Of a stretch of 6,635 bases of DNA, positions 1 to 6,635 are shown piece after piece (position 1 is the first letter of the stretch; each line of letters begins with the position of its first letter). The notes under the pieces were generated by a model. It did no database searches. It had not been told where the DNA came from and saw only the letters and a program-made list of their open reading frames with translations. This DNA comes from Gammaproteobacteria bacterium (lineage in GTDB: Bacteria > Pseudomonadota > Gammaproteobacteria > UBA6429 > Thiohalophilaceae). Location of the stretch: positions 1-6,635 of the forward strand of contig JAADGZ010000305.1 in the NCBI GenBank assembly GCA_013152045.1, given 5' to 3'. The position numbers and the translations under genes are program-made.

Positions 1-297
1 GCCGACTACGCCGATATAACCGGCGTCCCCGGCAGCGGCGACAAGGCCCGCATCAGCCTGCAGCACCTGCTCGACAGCGGTGTGGATTATGAGGTGCGCA
101 CCACGGTCGATCCGCAGTTACTGGATCAAAATCAACTTCTGACGTTGGCGCTTGAACTCAAAGCGCAGGGCGTCAACCGCTTCGTCCTGCAGCGATGCCG
201 AACTGAAGAGCCGGTAACACGAGCTGATCCGCTGAGAGATAAAGAATGGGTCGCTGAAATCTCAGCCCTGTTCGAGAAGTTTGAGCTGCGCAGCTGA
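1..297 (+). CDS. Anaerobic ribonucleotide reductase activating protein (NrdG2-type radical SAM), C-terminal part
   Basis: The reading frame is open from the first base and stops at TGA 295-297, giving 98 residues of a protein whose start lies outside the window. The visible residues match the C-terminal half of the NrdG2-type activases: an ADYADITGVPGSG segment (residues 1-13), GVDYEVRTTVDP (27-38) and a late VLQRCR stretch followed by an acidic and basic tail. Proteins of this family use an iron-sulfur cluster and S-adenosylmethionine to place a glycyl radical on the oxygen-sensitive class III ribonucleotide reductase, allowing dNTP synthesis without oxygen. The CxxxCxxC cluster motif should lie upstream and cannot be checked, so an inactive or divergent radical-SAM paralogue is not excluded. 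The gene is convergent with the thioredoxin-like gene and is followed by a hairpin at 303-331. The family call is from recognised sequence pattern only. Confidence 0.85.
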   Translation, partial: ADYADITGVPGSGDKARISLQHLLDSGVDYEVRTTVDPQLLDQNQLLTLALELKAQGVNRFVLQRCRTEEPVTRADPLRDKEWVAEISALFEKFELRS

Positions 298-302
298 GCC
301 TG

Positions 303-331
303 AATTGCCCCGCCGAGAGCTGCGGGGAATT
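303..331 (+). terminator. GC-rich hairpin after the nrdG2-type gene, possible terminator
   Basis: AATT (303-306) and CCCCGC (308-313) pair with GCGGGG (322-327) and AATT (328-331), with G307 bulged and an 8-nt loop. The hairpin starts six bases after the stop codon, which is where a terminator would sit. No T-run follows on either strand, so it is not a textbook intrinsic terminator. It could act as a transcript 3'-end stabiliser or a factor-assisted stop. The remaining gap up to 457 holds nothing else I can name. Confidence 0.4.
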
Positions 332-457
332 ATACTCAAAGAGACTAAAAGTTTGTTTCTGACCGGTTAAAAAGAGAGTGTTAGACATTAACAATTTAGT
401 GATAGTGCCTACGGAATAGATTCACTGCTGCACAGACAGTCCGTTGTAGTGAGAAAT

Positions 458-964
458 TTACTTTTTATACTGAACCAGCATCGATTGTTCATGCAGGCGC
501 TGCAGTGATTTATCAATGGCAGCATCTAGATAACCGCCATAGAAATCTGGCGTGGTAATGCCGAGCAGGCGTTTGGTGAGCATCTGGCCATGATGATCCA
601 GCAGGACCACGGTTGGTGCAACGGAAGCACCGTAGCGTACGGCAAGATCATCGACCGGCACACGGCGGCCATCAAAATCGGTGACAAAGTCGCCGTCCAT
701 TTTCAGAATGCGCATCAGAACCTTGTTACGGTAATCGCCGCTGAGCTGCATAGGATCTAGAAATTCCTCACGTACGACCATGCAGTAGGGGCAATCATCC
801 AGTGAAAACATGATCAAAAGTGGGATGCCGCGTGCCTGTGCCAGAGCGGTATCCGCCTGAAGATCGGTGGTTAAAGGTACCCGTGTTCCTGGTCCTGCTT
901 CCGCTGAGATAGCTGGACCGGCCAGCAGAAAGATCAATAAAATTACTAAGTGTTGCATTTTCAT
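458..964 (-). CDS. Exported thioredoxin-fold protein with CPYC active site
   Basis: The protein has 168 residues. It begins with a typical Sec signal: MKMQ, then a hydrophobic run at residues 6-16 and an AISA site suggesting cleavage near residue 21, so it probably works in the periplasm. The redox motif is C58-P-Y-C61, preceded by the beta strand LLIMFSLDD. The cis-proline loop expected in the fold is SVAPT (P117), followed by the strand VVLLDHHG. The stretch between (residues 90-112, FDGRRVPVDDLAVRYGA) resembles the SoxW/Thioredoxin_2-like group, where a short insertion precedes the cis-Pro. It should act as a thiol-disulfide reductant or oxidase, but the partner is unknown. CPYC is also the glutaredoxin motif, yet the signal peptide and overall layout argue against a cytosolic glutaredoxin. 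ATG 964 is used; the in-frame ATG at 958 is an alternative, since neither has a clear Shine-Dalgarno. It is transcribed divergently from hemC. Confidence 0.88.
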   Translation of the reverse strand: MKMQHLVILLIFLLAGPAISAEAGPGTRVPLTTDLQADTALAQARGIPLLIMFSLDDCPYCMVVREEFLDPMQLSGDYRNKVLMRILKMDGDFVTDFDGRRVPVDDLAVRYGASVAPTVVLLDHHGQMLTKRLLGITTPDFYGGYLDAAIDKSLQRLHEQSMLVQYKK

Positions 965-1021
965 AAATAAATAGTAGGTCAGCTTAATAAAGGGGGCGAG
1001 CCTGTTTTGCCCAATTTGGTG

Positions 1022-1028
1022 TATTATA
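1022..1028. promoter_or_regulatory. Overlapping opposite-strand -10-like hexamers in the divergent region
   Basis: On the + strand TATTAT (1022-1027) is one base off the sigma-70 -10 consensus and has TG directly before it. On the - strand the same bases read TATAAT (1028 to 1023), a perfect -10. The site lies 76 bp before hemC and 58 bp before the thioredoxin-like gene. I find no convincing -35 box at 16-18 bp in either direction, so this is a candidate only. A second + strand possibility is TATAAA at 1074-1079 with a poor TTGTTC at 1049-1054. Confidence 0.3.
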
Positions 1029-1103
1029 GGACGAAATACAATCCAGATTTGTTCCCCGTAACGGCAATCATTTTATAAATATCCAGTCAGGAAGCACTTA
1101 CTC

Positions 1104-2027
1104 ATGACCGACATCTTGCGTATCGCCACCCGAAAAAGCCAACTAGCCCTCTGGCAGGCCGAATATGTACGTAGCATGCTGCAACTGTATCACCCCGATT
1201 TGGAGGTTGAGCTGGTCAAAATGAGCACTCAGGGGGATAAAATCCTCGATACGCCCCTGGCCAAGGTGGGCGGCAAGGGTCTGTTCGTCAAGGAACTAGA
1301 GCGTAGCCTGCTGGATGAAGAAACCGACATTGCCGTGCATTCCATGAAAGATGTGCCGGTGGAATTGCCTGATAGCCTGCATTTGGCCGTGATCTGTCCG
1401 CGCGAGGATCCGCGTGATGCCTTTGTCTCCAATAACTTCGATTCCCTGGATGCCCTGCCCGAGGGCGCCCGCCTGGGTACCTCCAGTTTGCGCCGCCAGT
1501 GTCAGTTGGCCGCTCTGCGCCCGGATTTAAATATCATTGATTTACGTGGCAACGTTAACACGCGCCTGCAGAAACTGGATAATGGCGAATATGACGCCAT
1601 TATTCTGGCGGCGGCGGGCCTCAAGCGGCTTGAATTTGAAGACAGAATCAGCGCATTTCTAGCCACGGATGTCTGTTTGCCAGCTATTGGCCAGGGTGCG
1701 GTGGGGATCGAATGTCGCCGTGACAGTTGGGTTAATGAACTGCTTGCGCCTCTGAATGATGCGGATACTGCCACCCGGGTGGCGGCTGAGCGATCGATGA
1801 ACCTGCGCCTGCAGGGTGGTTGCCAGGTGCCTATTGCGGGTTATGCTGAGTTGGAACACGGCGTGATCCTGCTGCGTGGCTTGGTGGGGCGAGTGGATGG
1901 TAGTGAGATCATTCGTGGCGAAATTGCTGGACCGCCTACGGATGCGGTCCATCTCGGTCAGGTGTTGGCCGATGATCTGTTGTCCCGCGGTGCGGATGAG
2001 ATTCTGGCTGAACTATATGCAGACTGA
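1104..2027 (+). CDS. hemC: Hydroxymethylbilane synthase (porphobilinogen deaminase)
   Basis: This cytosolic enzyme joins four porphobilinogen molecules into the linear tetrapyrrole hydroxymethylbilane, the precursor of haem, sirohaem and cobalamin. At 307 residues it has the usual length. The hallmarks are all present: [12 protein letters not shown] (residues 7-18, with R10), KGLFVKELE (58-66), AVHSMKDVP (77-85, with catalytic D83), LGTSSLRRQ (124-132, with substrate-binding R130 and R131), LRGNVNTRL (147-155) and the cofactor-attachment loop [13 protein letters not shown]. In that loop C240 should carry the dipyrromethane cofactor. Residue roles follow from alignment by eye with the E. coli enzyme, where they are offset by one or two. 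ATG 1104 is supported by AGGAAG at 1089-1094, nine bases upstream, and by an N-terminus that starts right before the conserved RIATR. It is the first gene of the hem cluster. Nothing essential appears missing. Confidence 0.98.
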   Translation: MTDILRIATRKSQLALWQAEYVRSMLQLYHPDLEVELVKMSTQGDKILDTPLAKVGGKGLFVKELERSLLDEETDIAVHSMKDVPVELPDSLHLAVICPREDPRDAFVSNNFDSLDALPEGARLGTSSLRRQCQLAALRPDLNIIDLRGNVNTRLQKLDNGEYDAIILAAAGLKRLEFEDRISAFLATDVCLPAIGQGAVGIECRRDSWVNELLAPLNDADTATRVAAERSMNLRLQGGCQVPIAGYAELEHGVILLRGLVGRVDGSEIIRGEIAGPPTDAVHLGQVLADDLLSRGADEILAELYAD

Positions 2028-2034
2028 TCCGCTT

Positions 2035-2799
2035 ATGGATAGCTTGCAGGGCTTGAAGGTGATGATTACTCGGCCTGAACATCAGGCAGAGGGGCTGCGA
2101 CAACTTATTGCTGAGGCGGGCGGTATACCTTATTTATATCCATTGTTGTCGATTCAGCCAACGGCGGAACCGCAGTCGTTGGCATCGATTCTTAACCATC
2201 TGGATCACTTCCATTTAGCTATTTTTGTTAGTCCCAATGCGGTGATCTTTGGTATGGAGCTGATTCATGCTCATGGCGGTTTACCCATCGATATGCGTAC
2301 CGCCACTGTGGGTCAGGGTAGTGCGCAAGTATTTCGGCAGCTGAGCGGTTTCGATGTGGACTATTGTCCCGAGACAGATTTTAGCAGTGAGGGGCTGCTG
2401 GCCTTGCCGGCTTTACAGCAGGTTCGCGGTCAGCGCATTCTGATTTTCCGTGGTCAGTCAGGACGGGAAAAATTGGCCGAGAGTCTGCGTCAAGGTGGAG
2501 CGGAGGTTCACTATATGCCGGTCTATCAGCGTCAGCCTGCAAAATGCGATGCCGAGCAGCTTGCAGAGGCGATCCAGCAGAAAAAAATTGATATTATCAG
2601 TCTTACCAGCAGTGCTGCCCTTGATCATCTGTTCTCCCTGGTCGAGCCAGAGCTGCTGTTAGCGATGCCTTTTGTGGTTATCAACTCACGACTGGCCCGG
2701 CGCCTGCAAGAACAGGGGGTGACTGGCGAGATTATCGTTAGCCCACAGGCCAGCGATGTTGGTATTCTTGAGACGCTGCAACAATGGCGCAACCCGTAA
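2035..2799 (+). CDS. hemD: Uroporphyrinogen-III synthase
   Basis: The protein closes hydroxymethylbilane into uroporphyrinogen III while inverting ring D, the step directly after HemC. It is 254 residues from ATG 2035, close to the family norm. HemD proteins diverge strongly in sequence, and the recognisable parts are VMITRPEHQAEGL near the N-terminus (residues 9-21), FVSPNAV (64-70), TVGQGSAQVF (91-100), SSEGLLALP (117-125), GREKLAESLRQGGAEV (143-158) with VYQR just after, and SLTSSAALDHL (189-199). ATG 2035 lies 7 bases after the hemC stop. ATG 2017 would overlap hemC by 11 bases and add six residues. Neither start has a good Shine-Dalgarno, so translation probably depends on ribosomes finishing hemC. 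The frame stays open back to 1876, but the extra segment is a shadow of hemC. Gene order and motifs together make the call firm. Confidence 0.96.
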   Translation: MDSLQGLKVMITRPEHQAEGLRQLIAEAGGIPYLYPLLSIQPTAEPQSLASILNHLDHFHLAIFVSPNAVIFGMELIHAHGGLPIDMRTATVGQGSAQVFRQLSGFDVDYCPETDFSSEGLLALPALQQVRGQRILIFRGQSGREKLAESLRQGGAEVHYMPVYQRQPAKCDAEQLAEAIQQKKIDIISLTSSAALDHLFSLVEPELLLAMPFVVINSRLARRLQEQGVTGEIIVSPQASDVGILETLQQWRNP

Positions 2800-2821
2800 C
2801 GGTCACTAGCGGAATCCTACT

Positions 2822-3961
2822 ATGACGGATACTAAACCCCGAGCCAAAGAGAGCACGACGGCTAAAAATAGCAGCGTTAAAAAAGAATCTCAGTCTTCAG
2901 CCGCTGATTCCAGCAGCACTGCATCATCGGGCGACAAAAAAGAACCACGCAAATCACGCGCAGGTTTTTATTTTCTCGTTGCCATGTTTGCTCTGTTATT
3001 GATGCTCCTGGCAGCATCGGGCTACTGGTTTGAAAAACAACAAAAACAACTGGCCAGTGATACTCATTACCAGATTGAACAGTTGCGCCAGCAGCTAACG
3101 CCCAAACTTGAACAATTGACAAATACCAGCCGCGAGCTGCAACAGCATCTGACCAGCCAGGAGAAACAACAGCAGGCGCTCACGGAAGCTTTCGATAACC
3201 TGCTTAAAACACGTCGCCACCTGCGTAATGACTGGTTGCTGGCTGAAGCCGATTACCTGCTGCGTCTGGCCAGCCATCGTTTGTTGCTGGCGCAAGATAC
3301 GGGTAGCGCGTTGGCGGCCATACAGGCTGCAGATGAACGTTTGCATGAAATGACAGATCCTGCAGTTACACCATTGCGTAATATGTTGGCTGAAGACATC
3401 AGTCGGCTTAAGGCCGTGCCTAAGCCAGATATTACCGGTCTCTCTGCTCGTCTTAGCGCACTCAGCCATGAGGTTGACAGCCTGCCCCTGCTTTCGGCGT
3501 ATACCGACAGCAGTGCAAGAAAGTCTGCGGCTAATGCCCAAGATACAAGTGATACGCAGCAGGTAAAAGATTGGAAGCAGTTGCCCGAAGCTATCTGGGG
3601 CGATATAAAGAAACTGCTGGTTATCCGCGAGCGTCATGGCCGGGTTGTTCCACTGTTGTCACCCAGACAGCATTTTTTCCTGATTCAGAATTTGAAATTA
3701 AAACTGGAGCAGGCGCGTCTGGCCCTGCTTAATGCCGAGCCGGATATTTATCAGGAACGTCTGCAATCCGCGACGGACTGGATTCACGATTTTTTCAAAC
3801 AGGATGATTCCGCCACCCAGGCGATGCTGGCGCAGCTTAAACAACTGGCGGCAGAGAATATAAAACCTGCGTTGCCGGATATCAGTGCCAGTTACCGTGC
3901 ATTACAGGATTTTCGAGAAAAGCAAAGCGAGAATGCCAGGCGTGCTGAGGGTCCGGCATGA
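2822..3961 (+). CDS. hemX: HemX-family inner-membrane protein
   Basis: The 379-residue protein has three visible parts. Residues 1-46 form a Ser/Lys-rich, low-complexity cytosolic tail. Residues 47-69 form a single transmembrane segment (GFYFLVAMFALLLMLLAASGYWF). The rest is predicted to be periplasmic. It starts with a Gln-rich, probably coiled-coil stretch (about 70-125), then the block most typical of the family, LRNDWLLAEADYLLRLASHRLLLAQD (134-159), and a helical C-terminal part. HemX is often labelled uroporphyrinogen-III C-methyltransferase, but no methyltransferase glycine-rich motif is visible here, so that enzymatic label should not be used. The true role is poorly defined; the position after hemD and before hemY links it to tetrapyrrole synthesis. 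ATG 2822 follows a GCGGAA at about 2809-2814 with suitable spacing. The stop overlaps the hemY start (ATGA 3958-3961), which indicates translational coupling. Confidence 0.93.
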   Translation: MTDTKPRAKESTTAKNSSVKKESQSSAADSSSTASSGDKKEPRKSRAGFYFLVAMFALLLMLLAASGYWFEKQQKQLASDTHYQIEQLRQQLTPKLEQLTNTSRELQQHLTSQEKQQQALTEAFDNLLKTRRHLRNDWLLAEADYLLRLASHRLLLAQDTGSALAAIQAADERLHEMTDPAVTPLRNMLAEDISRLKAVPKPDITGLSARLSALSHEVDSLPLLSAYTDSSARKSAANAQDTSDTQQVKDWKQLPEAIWGDIKKLLVIRERHGRVVPLLSPRQHFFLIQNLKLKLEQARLALLNAEPDIYQERLQSATDWIHDFFKQDDSATQAMLAQLKQLAAENIKPALPDISASYRALQDFREKQSENARRAEGPA

Positions 3962-5148
3962 GGTTGTTGTTTTTCTCCCTGTTTACCCTGCTCGGCGCGG
4001 TAGCACTTGGCCTGCTTGCTTACCAGGATCCCGGCTATGTTCTGCTTAGTCGCGGCGATGTCAGCTATGAACTCAGCTTGACGCTGTTTTTGTTTATCCT
4101 GGTAGTCGGTTTTATTGTCCTGTATTTTTTTATTCGTTTTCTTTCCGGCAGCTGGCGTTTGCCGCGTCACTTGCGTCAATGGCGCAAACACAGGCTTACC
4201 AAAAAAGCACACCGGGTTAGTGTTCGTGGCCTCATTGAACTGGCACAGGGACGCTGGCCGCAGGCAGAAAAAAATCTGATTAAATATGCAGATTATTCTG
4301 AAGAGCCGTTGCTCAACTATTTATCTGCCGCACGCGCTGCGCAGAAACAGCTAGCGCATGAGCGGCGGGATTATTATTTGGCGCAGGCGCATAAGAGCAC
4401 GCCCGATGCTGACTTTGCCGTGCAACTGACCCAGGCTGAGTTGCAACTGGTGCACGGACAACTGGAGCAATCCCTGGCGACGCTGGTGCATCTAAAATCC
4501 ATCTCACCCAAGCATACCCACGTATTGCTGTTGTTGATGCAGCTATATGAAAAACTGCAAAGCTGGGGCGATCTTAAAGATCTGTTACCGGCGCTGAAAA
4601 AATACAAGGTGATCACGGCGGAACAACTGCGTGAACTTTCCATCAAAGTTTTTACCGAGCTGCTTGAGATTATTGCCGCTGAGGGCAAGGCCGAGAAGCT
4701 TGAACAATTCTGGCAGGGTTTGCCGCGCAATTTGCGCCAGGATGCTCATTTAATCAAACGTTATGCTTATCACCTTATTAATATGAAACAGTTTGATAAC
4801 GCTAGTAGCGTGTTGCGTTCGGCCATCAATCAGAACTGGGATCTGGATCTGGTTTACCTTTACGGCAAGGCCCATAGCAACAAGGCAGCCAAGCAATTGT
4901 CGCAGGCAGAAAACTGGCTTAAGGCACATGGAAATAACGCTATTTTGCTGTTAACCCTGGGACGCCTTTGTGTCTATAACCAGCTCTGGGGCAAGGCGCG
5001 CGCCTACTTTGAAGCCAGCATCGGCAGTGATCCCTTTCCTGAAACCTACCGTGAACTCGGTCTGCTACTGGAACAACTGGGTGAAAAAGACAAAGCCGCA
5101 GACTGCTACCGTAAAGGCATCATGCTAGGTGAGAAACTGCCTTGCTGA
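3958..5148 (+). CDS. hemY: HemY-family membrane protein with TPR-like repeats
   Basis: The protein is 396 residues, nearly the same length as E. coli HemY. Two hydrophobic segments lie at the N-terminus (residues 2-22 and about 40-62), separated by the family pattern AYQDPGYVLLSRGDVSYELSL. After a basic stretch (66-86) a long helical region carries TPR-like repeats, clearest at about 88-121 (GLIELAQGRWPQAEKNLIKYA), 324-357 and 361-393 (YRELGLLLEQLGEKDKAADCYRKGI). The protein is thus anchored in the inner membrane with a TPR domain, likely used for protein contacts. The family is linked to late haem synthesis steps in Gammaproteobacteria, but its exact activity is not settled. It is unrelated to the protoporphyrinogen oxidase also called HemY in Gram-positives. 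Its ATG overlaps the hemX stop by four bases, so the two are probably made in step. The C-terminus (GEKLPC) looks natural, not truncated. Confidence 0.94.
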   Translation: MRLLFFSLFTLLGAVALGLLAYQDPGYVLLSRGDVSYELSLTLFLFILVVGFIVLYFFIRFLSGSWRLPRHLRQWRKHRLTKKAHRVSVRGLIELAQGRWPQAEKNLIKYADYSEEPLLNYLSAARAAQKQLAHERRDYYLAQAHKSTPDADFAVQLTQAELQLVHGQLEQSLATLVHLKSISPKHTHVLLLLMQLYEKLQSWGDLKDLLPALKKYKVITAEQLRELSIKVFTELLEIIAAEGKAEKLEQFWQGLPRNLRQDAHLIKRYAYHLINMKQFDNASSVLRSAINQNWDLDLVYLYGKAHSNKAAKQLSQAENWLKAHGNNAILLLTLGRLCVYNQLWGKARAYFEASIGSDPFPETYRELGLLLEQLGEKDKAADCYRKGIMLGEKLPC

Positions 5149-5199
5149 AATTTTTAAGCAAAGGTAAAGACACTGGTATGCCGAGCGTTAGCAAAATAT

Positions 5200-5208
5200 A
5201 TATGCCAC
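5200..5208 (+). repeat. Left copy of 9-bp direct repeat ATATGCCAC
   Basis: ATATGCCAC here is repeated exactly at 5270-5278. The two copies bracket the perfect inverted repeat at 5210-5268, with one base between repeat and arm on each side. This is the pattern left when an element inserts and duplicates a 9-bp target. A shorter partial match, TATGCC, also occurs at 5177-5182, so part of the motif may be older local sequence. Confidence 0.75.
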
Positions 5209-5209
5209 T

Positions 5210-5268
5210 ACTGCTGTTCCGTTAACACCCTCTCCCCATTGGGGAGAGGGTGTTAACGGAACAGCAGT
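5210..5268. repeat. Perfect 28-bp inverted repeat with 3-nt centre, possible palindromic mini-element
   Basis: The left arm 5210-5237 begins ACTGCTGTTCCGTTAACA and ends in CTCTCCCC. The right arm 5241-5268 is its exact reverse complement. Only ATT (5238-5240) separates them, and all 28 pairs are Watson-Crick. Each arm carries its own small palindrome, GTTAAC (5221-5226 and 5252-5257). If transcribed from hemY, the RNA would fold into a very stable hairpin that could slow polymerase, protect the hemY mRNA end or be cut by RNase III. There is no T-run after the stem, so a simple intrinsic terminator is not supported. Such perfection without coding content suggests either recent insertion of a small repeated element or strong selection on structure. 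I do not recognise a named family. Confidence 0.9.
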
Positions 5269-5269
5269 G

Positions 5270-5278
5270 ATATGCCAC
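5270..5278 (+). repeat. Right copy of 9-bp direct repeat ATATGCCAC
   Basis: This is the exact partner of 5200-5208, shifted by 70 bp. Removing one copy plus the 61 bp between them would give a plausible uninterrupted site, AAAATATATGCCACGAAA. The copy lies 42 bp before the ubiB start. Confidence 0.75.
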
Positions 5279-5320
5279 GAAATTTATTATTGCATCGGGT
5301 ACCTTTGTGTTGAAAATAAA

Positions 5321-6635
5321 ATGATAAGAATTAATCAATTATTGCGCCTGTTAAAAATTAGTTGGGTTCTGGTTCGCCACGGACTCGATGAACTGATCCT
5401 TGCCACCCACCTGTTTCGGCCGGTGCGGTTTATCGGTTTCTTTTTGCCCTGGCACTGGCTGCCGCGTCGGCAACAGGCACGCGGGGTGCGTATTCGCCGG
5501 GCGCTTGAAGATCTTGGCCCTATCTTCGTCAAGTTTGGACAAATTCTGTCTACTCGGCGTGATCTTCTACCTGATGATATCGCTGTTGAGCTGGCCAAAT
5601 TGCAGGATCAGGTTGCGCCCTTTCCCGGTGAACAGGCGCGGGCCATTATTGAAAAGGCCTATGCTTGTCCGTTAGAAAATATCTTTTCCGAATTTGATAT
5701 TAACCCTTTAGCCTCGGCTTCGATTGCCCAGGTGCATGCCGCGACCCTGAAAAATGGCGATGACGTGGTGATCAAGGTGTTGCGGCCCAATATTTTGCCA
5801 GTGATTAAACGGGACATTGGCTTGCTCTATATTATTGCAGGCAGGATTGAACGTTTTTGGTCAATGGGCCGACAACTGCGGCCAGTTGACGTGGTGCATG
5901 AAATCGAGAAAACGCTGCTCGATGAGTTGGATCTTATGCGCGAAGCTGCCAATGCCTCACAACTGCGGCGCAACTTTGAAAACTCCGAGCTGATTTATAT
6001 TCCCGATATCTACTGGCCGCATACGCGCAAGAACGTCATGGTGATGGAGCGCATTTCTGGTATCCCGGTCAGTAATATTGATGAGCTAAAAAAAGCCGGA
6101 ATAGATCTTAAAACGCTGTCTGAACGCGGGGTGATTATTTTTTTCACCCAAGTGTTTCGTCACAGCTTCTTCCATGCGGATATGCATCCCGGCAATATTT
6201 TTGTTGCCGAAAATGGTCAGTATATCGCGGTAGACTTTGGCATCATGGGTACCCTGAATACCCTTGACCAACGTTATCTGGCAGAAAATTTTCTCGCCTT
6301 TTTCAATCGTGACTATCATCGTGTAGCGGAATTGCATGTGGAATCCGGTTGGGTGGATGAAGAAACCCGGGTTGAGGAATTCGAATCAGCTATTCGCACC
6401 GTCTGTGAACCCATTTTCGACAAACCGCTGAAGGATATTTCGTTCGGTCAGTTATTATTGCGCCTGTTTCAGACCGCGCGTCGATTTAATATGGAAGTTC
6501 AACCACAGTTGATCTTGTTGCAGAAAACCTTGCTCAACATCGAAGGGCTTGGCCGTCAGCTTTACCCGGACCTTGATCTCTGGCAAACCGCTAAGCCATT
6601 TTTGGAAGACTGGATTAAAGATCAGATCGGTCCGC
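5321..6635 (+). CDS. ubiB: Ubiquinone biosynthesis protein UbiB (atypical kinase/ATPase), C-terminus cut by window
   Basis: The frame opens at ATG 5321 and stays open to the window end, giving 438 residues. E. coli UbiB is about 546 residues, so roughly 100 are missing, including the expected C-terminal membrane segments. The protein belongs to the Coq8/ADCK/UbiB kinase-like family, which supports the ubiquinone-synthesis complex by ATP hydrolysis. Hallmarks are the N-terminal GLDELI (21-26), the family-specific KxGQ motif K71-F-G-Q74 followed by LSTRRDLLP, the Ala-rich nucleotide loop [11 protein letters not shown] (130-140), the ATP lysine in VIKVLRP (K152), the ExD motif in DELD (E202, D204), the catalytic loop HADMHPGN (D287, N292) and the metal-binding DFG (D305). 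All key residues are intact. No in-frame start lies just upstream and no Shine-Dalgarno is evident before ATG 5321. It follows hemY, separated by the palindromic repeat. Confidence 0.97.
   Translation, partial: MIRINQLLRLLKISWVLVRHGLDELILATHLFRPVRFIGFFLPWHWLPRRQQARGVRIRRALEDLGPIFVKFGQILSTRRDLLPDDIAVELAKLQDQVAPFPGEQARAIIEKAYACPLENIFSEFDINPLASASIAQVHAATLKNGDDVVIKVLRPNILPVIKRDIGLLYIIAGRIERFWSMGRQLRPVDVVHEIEKTLLDELDLMREAANASQLRRNFENSELIYIPDIYWPHTRKNVMVMERISGIPVSNIDELKKAGIDLKTLSERGVIIFFTQVFRHSFFHADMHPGNIFVAENGQYIAVDFGIMGTLNTLDQRYLAENFLAFFNRDYHRVAELHVESGWVDEETRVEEFESAIRTVCEPIFDKPLKDISFGQLLLRLFQTARRFNMEVQPQLILLQKTLLNIEGLGRQLYPDLDLWQTAKPFLEDWIKDQIGP

Noticed and set aside
173..394. 73-residue minus-strand frame across the nrdG2-type 3' end and its hairpin
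   Set aside because: Its upstream part overlaps a recognised coding region in antisense, it contains the hairpin, and it has no domain signal.
1876..2034. Upstream extension of the hemD reading frame to ATG 1876
   Set aside because: It would overlap hemC by about 150 bases, and the extra residues are an out-of-frame reading of the hemC C-terminus with no HemD similarity.
3095..3637. 180-residue open frame on the minus strand inside hemX
   Set aside because: It is antisense to a clear HemX coding region, has odd composition (many Gln, Cys and His), and shows no recognisable domain.
2822..3961. Annotation of hemX as uroporphyrinogen-III C-methyltransferase
   Set aside because: The protein is a single-pass membrane protein with a coiled coil and lacks visible S-adenosylmethionine methyltransferase motifs.
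5142..5161. TTGCT/AGCAA hairpin over the hemY stop with T-run in the loop
   Set aside because: The stem is only five pairs with a 10-nt loop and the T-run lies inside the loop, so it cannot work as an intrinsic terminator.
5285..5295. TATTAT and TTGCAT as promoter boxes for ubiB
   Set aside because: TATTAT has no -35 at normal spacing, and TTGCAT has no acceptable -10 before the ATG, so AT-richness explains them.
5400..5675. Plus-strand and minus-strand short frames inside ubiB
   Set aside because: UbiB motifs (KxGQ and the LSTRRDLLP block) run through the same bases in another frame, so these are shadows.

Overview
The window reads as a chromosomal stretch of a gammaproteobacterium. The main reason is the compact hemC-hemD-hemX-hemY cluster, whose tail genes hemX and hemY are typical of that class, together with a Coq8/UbiB-type ubiquinone gene. 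Genus cannot be fixed from the sequence. No rRNA, tRNA, CRISPR array, phage gene or transposase gene is visible.

Layout. Positions 1-297 (+) hold the C-terminal end of a radical-SAM activating enzyme of anaerobic ribonucleotide reductase (NrdG2 type), followed by a GC-rich hairpin. Positions 458-964 (-) encode an exported thioredoxin-fold protein with a CPYC active site. A 139-bp divergent intergenic region separates it from the haem cluster. That cluster runs hemC (1104-2027), hemD (about 2035-2799), hemX (2822-3961) and hemY (3958-5148), all +, with short gaps or overlaps consistent with one transcript. After a 172-bp gap comes ubiB (5321 to the window end, +), which is cut off by the window.

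How the genes work together. HemC polymerises four porphobilinogens into hydroxymethylbilane. HemD inverts and closes ring D to give uroporphyrinogen III. HemX and HemY are inner-membrane proteins that accompany this module; their biochemical role is less certain, although HemY-type proteins are thought to act in late tetrapyrrole handling. UbiB is needed for ubiquinone synthesis, so haem and quinone supply for the respiratory chain sit side by side here.

The most unusual element is non-coding. Between hemY and ubiB lies a perfect 28-bp inverted repeat with a 3-nt centre (5210-5268). It is bracketed by two exact 9-bp direct repeats (5200-5208 and 5270-5278). This is the architecture expected of a tiny, wholly palindromic mobile element with a target-site duplication. 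I do not recognise the element family. A second, weaker non-coding observation is a pair of overlapping, opposite-strand -10-like hexamers at 1022-1028 in the divergent region.
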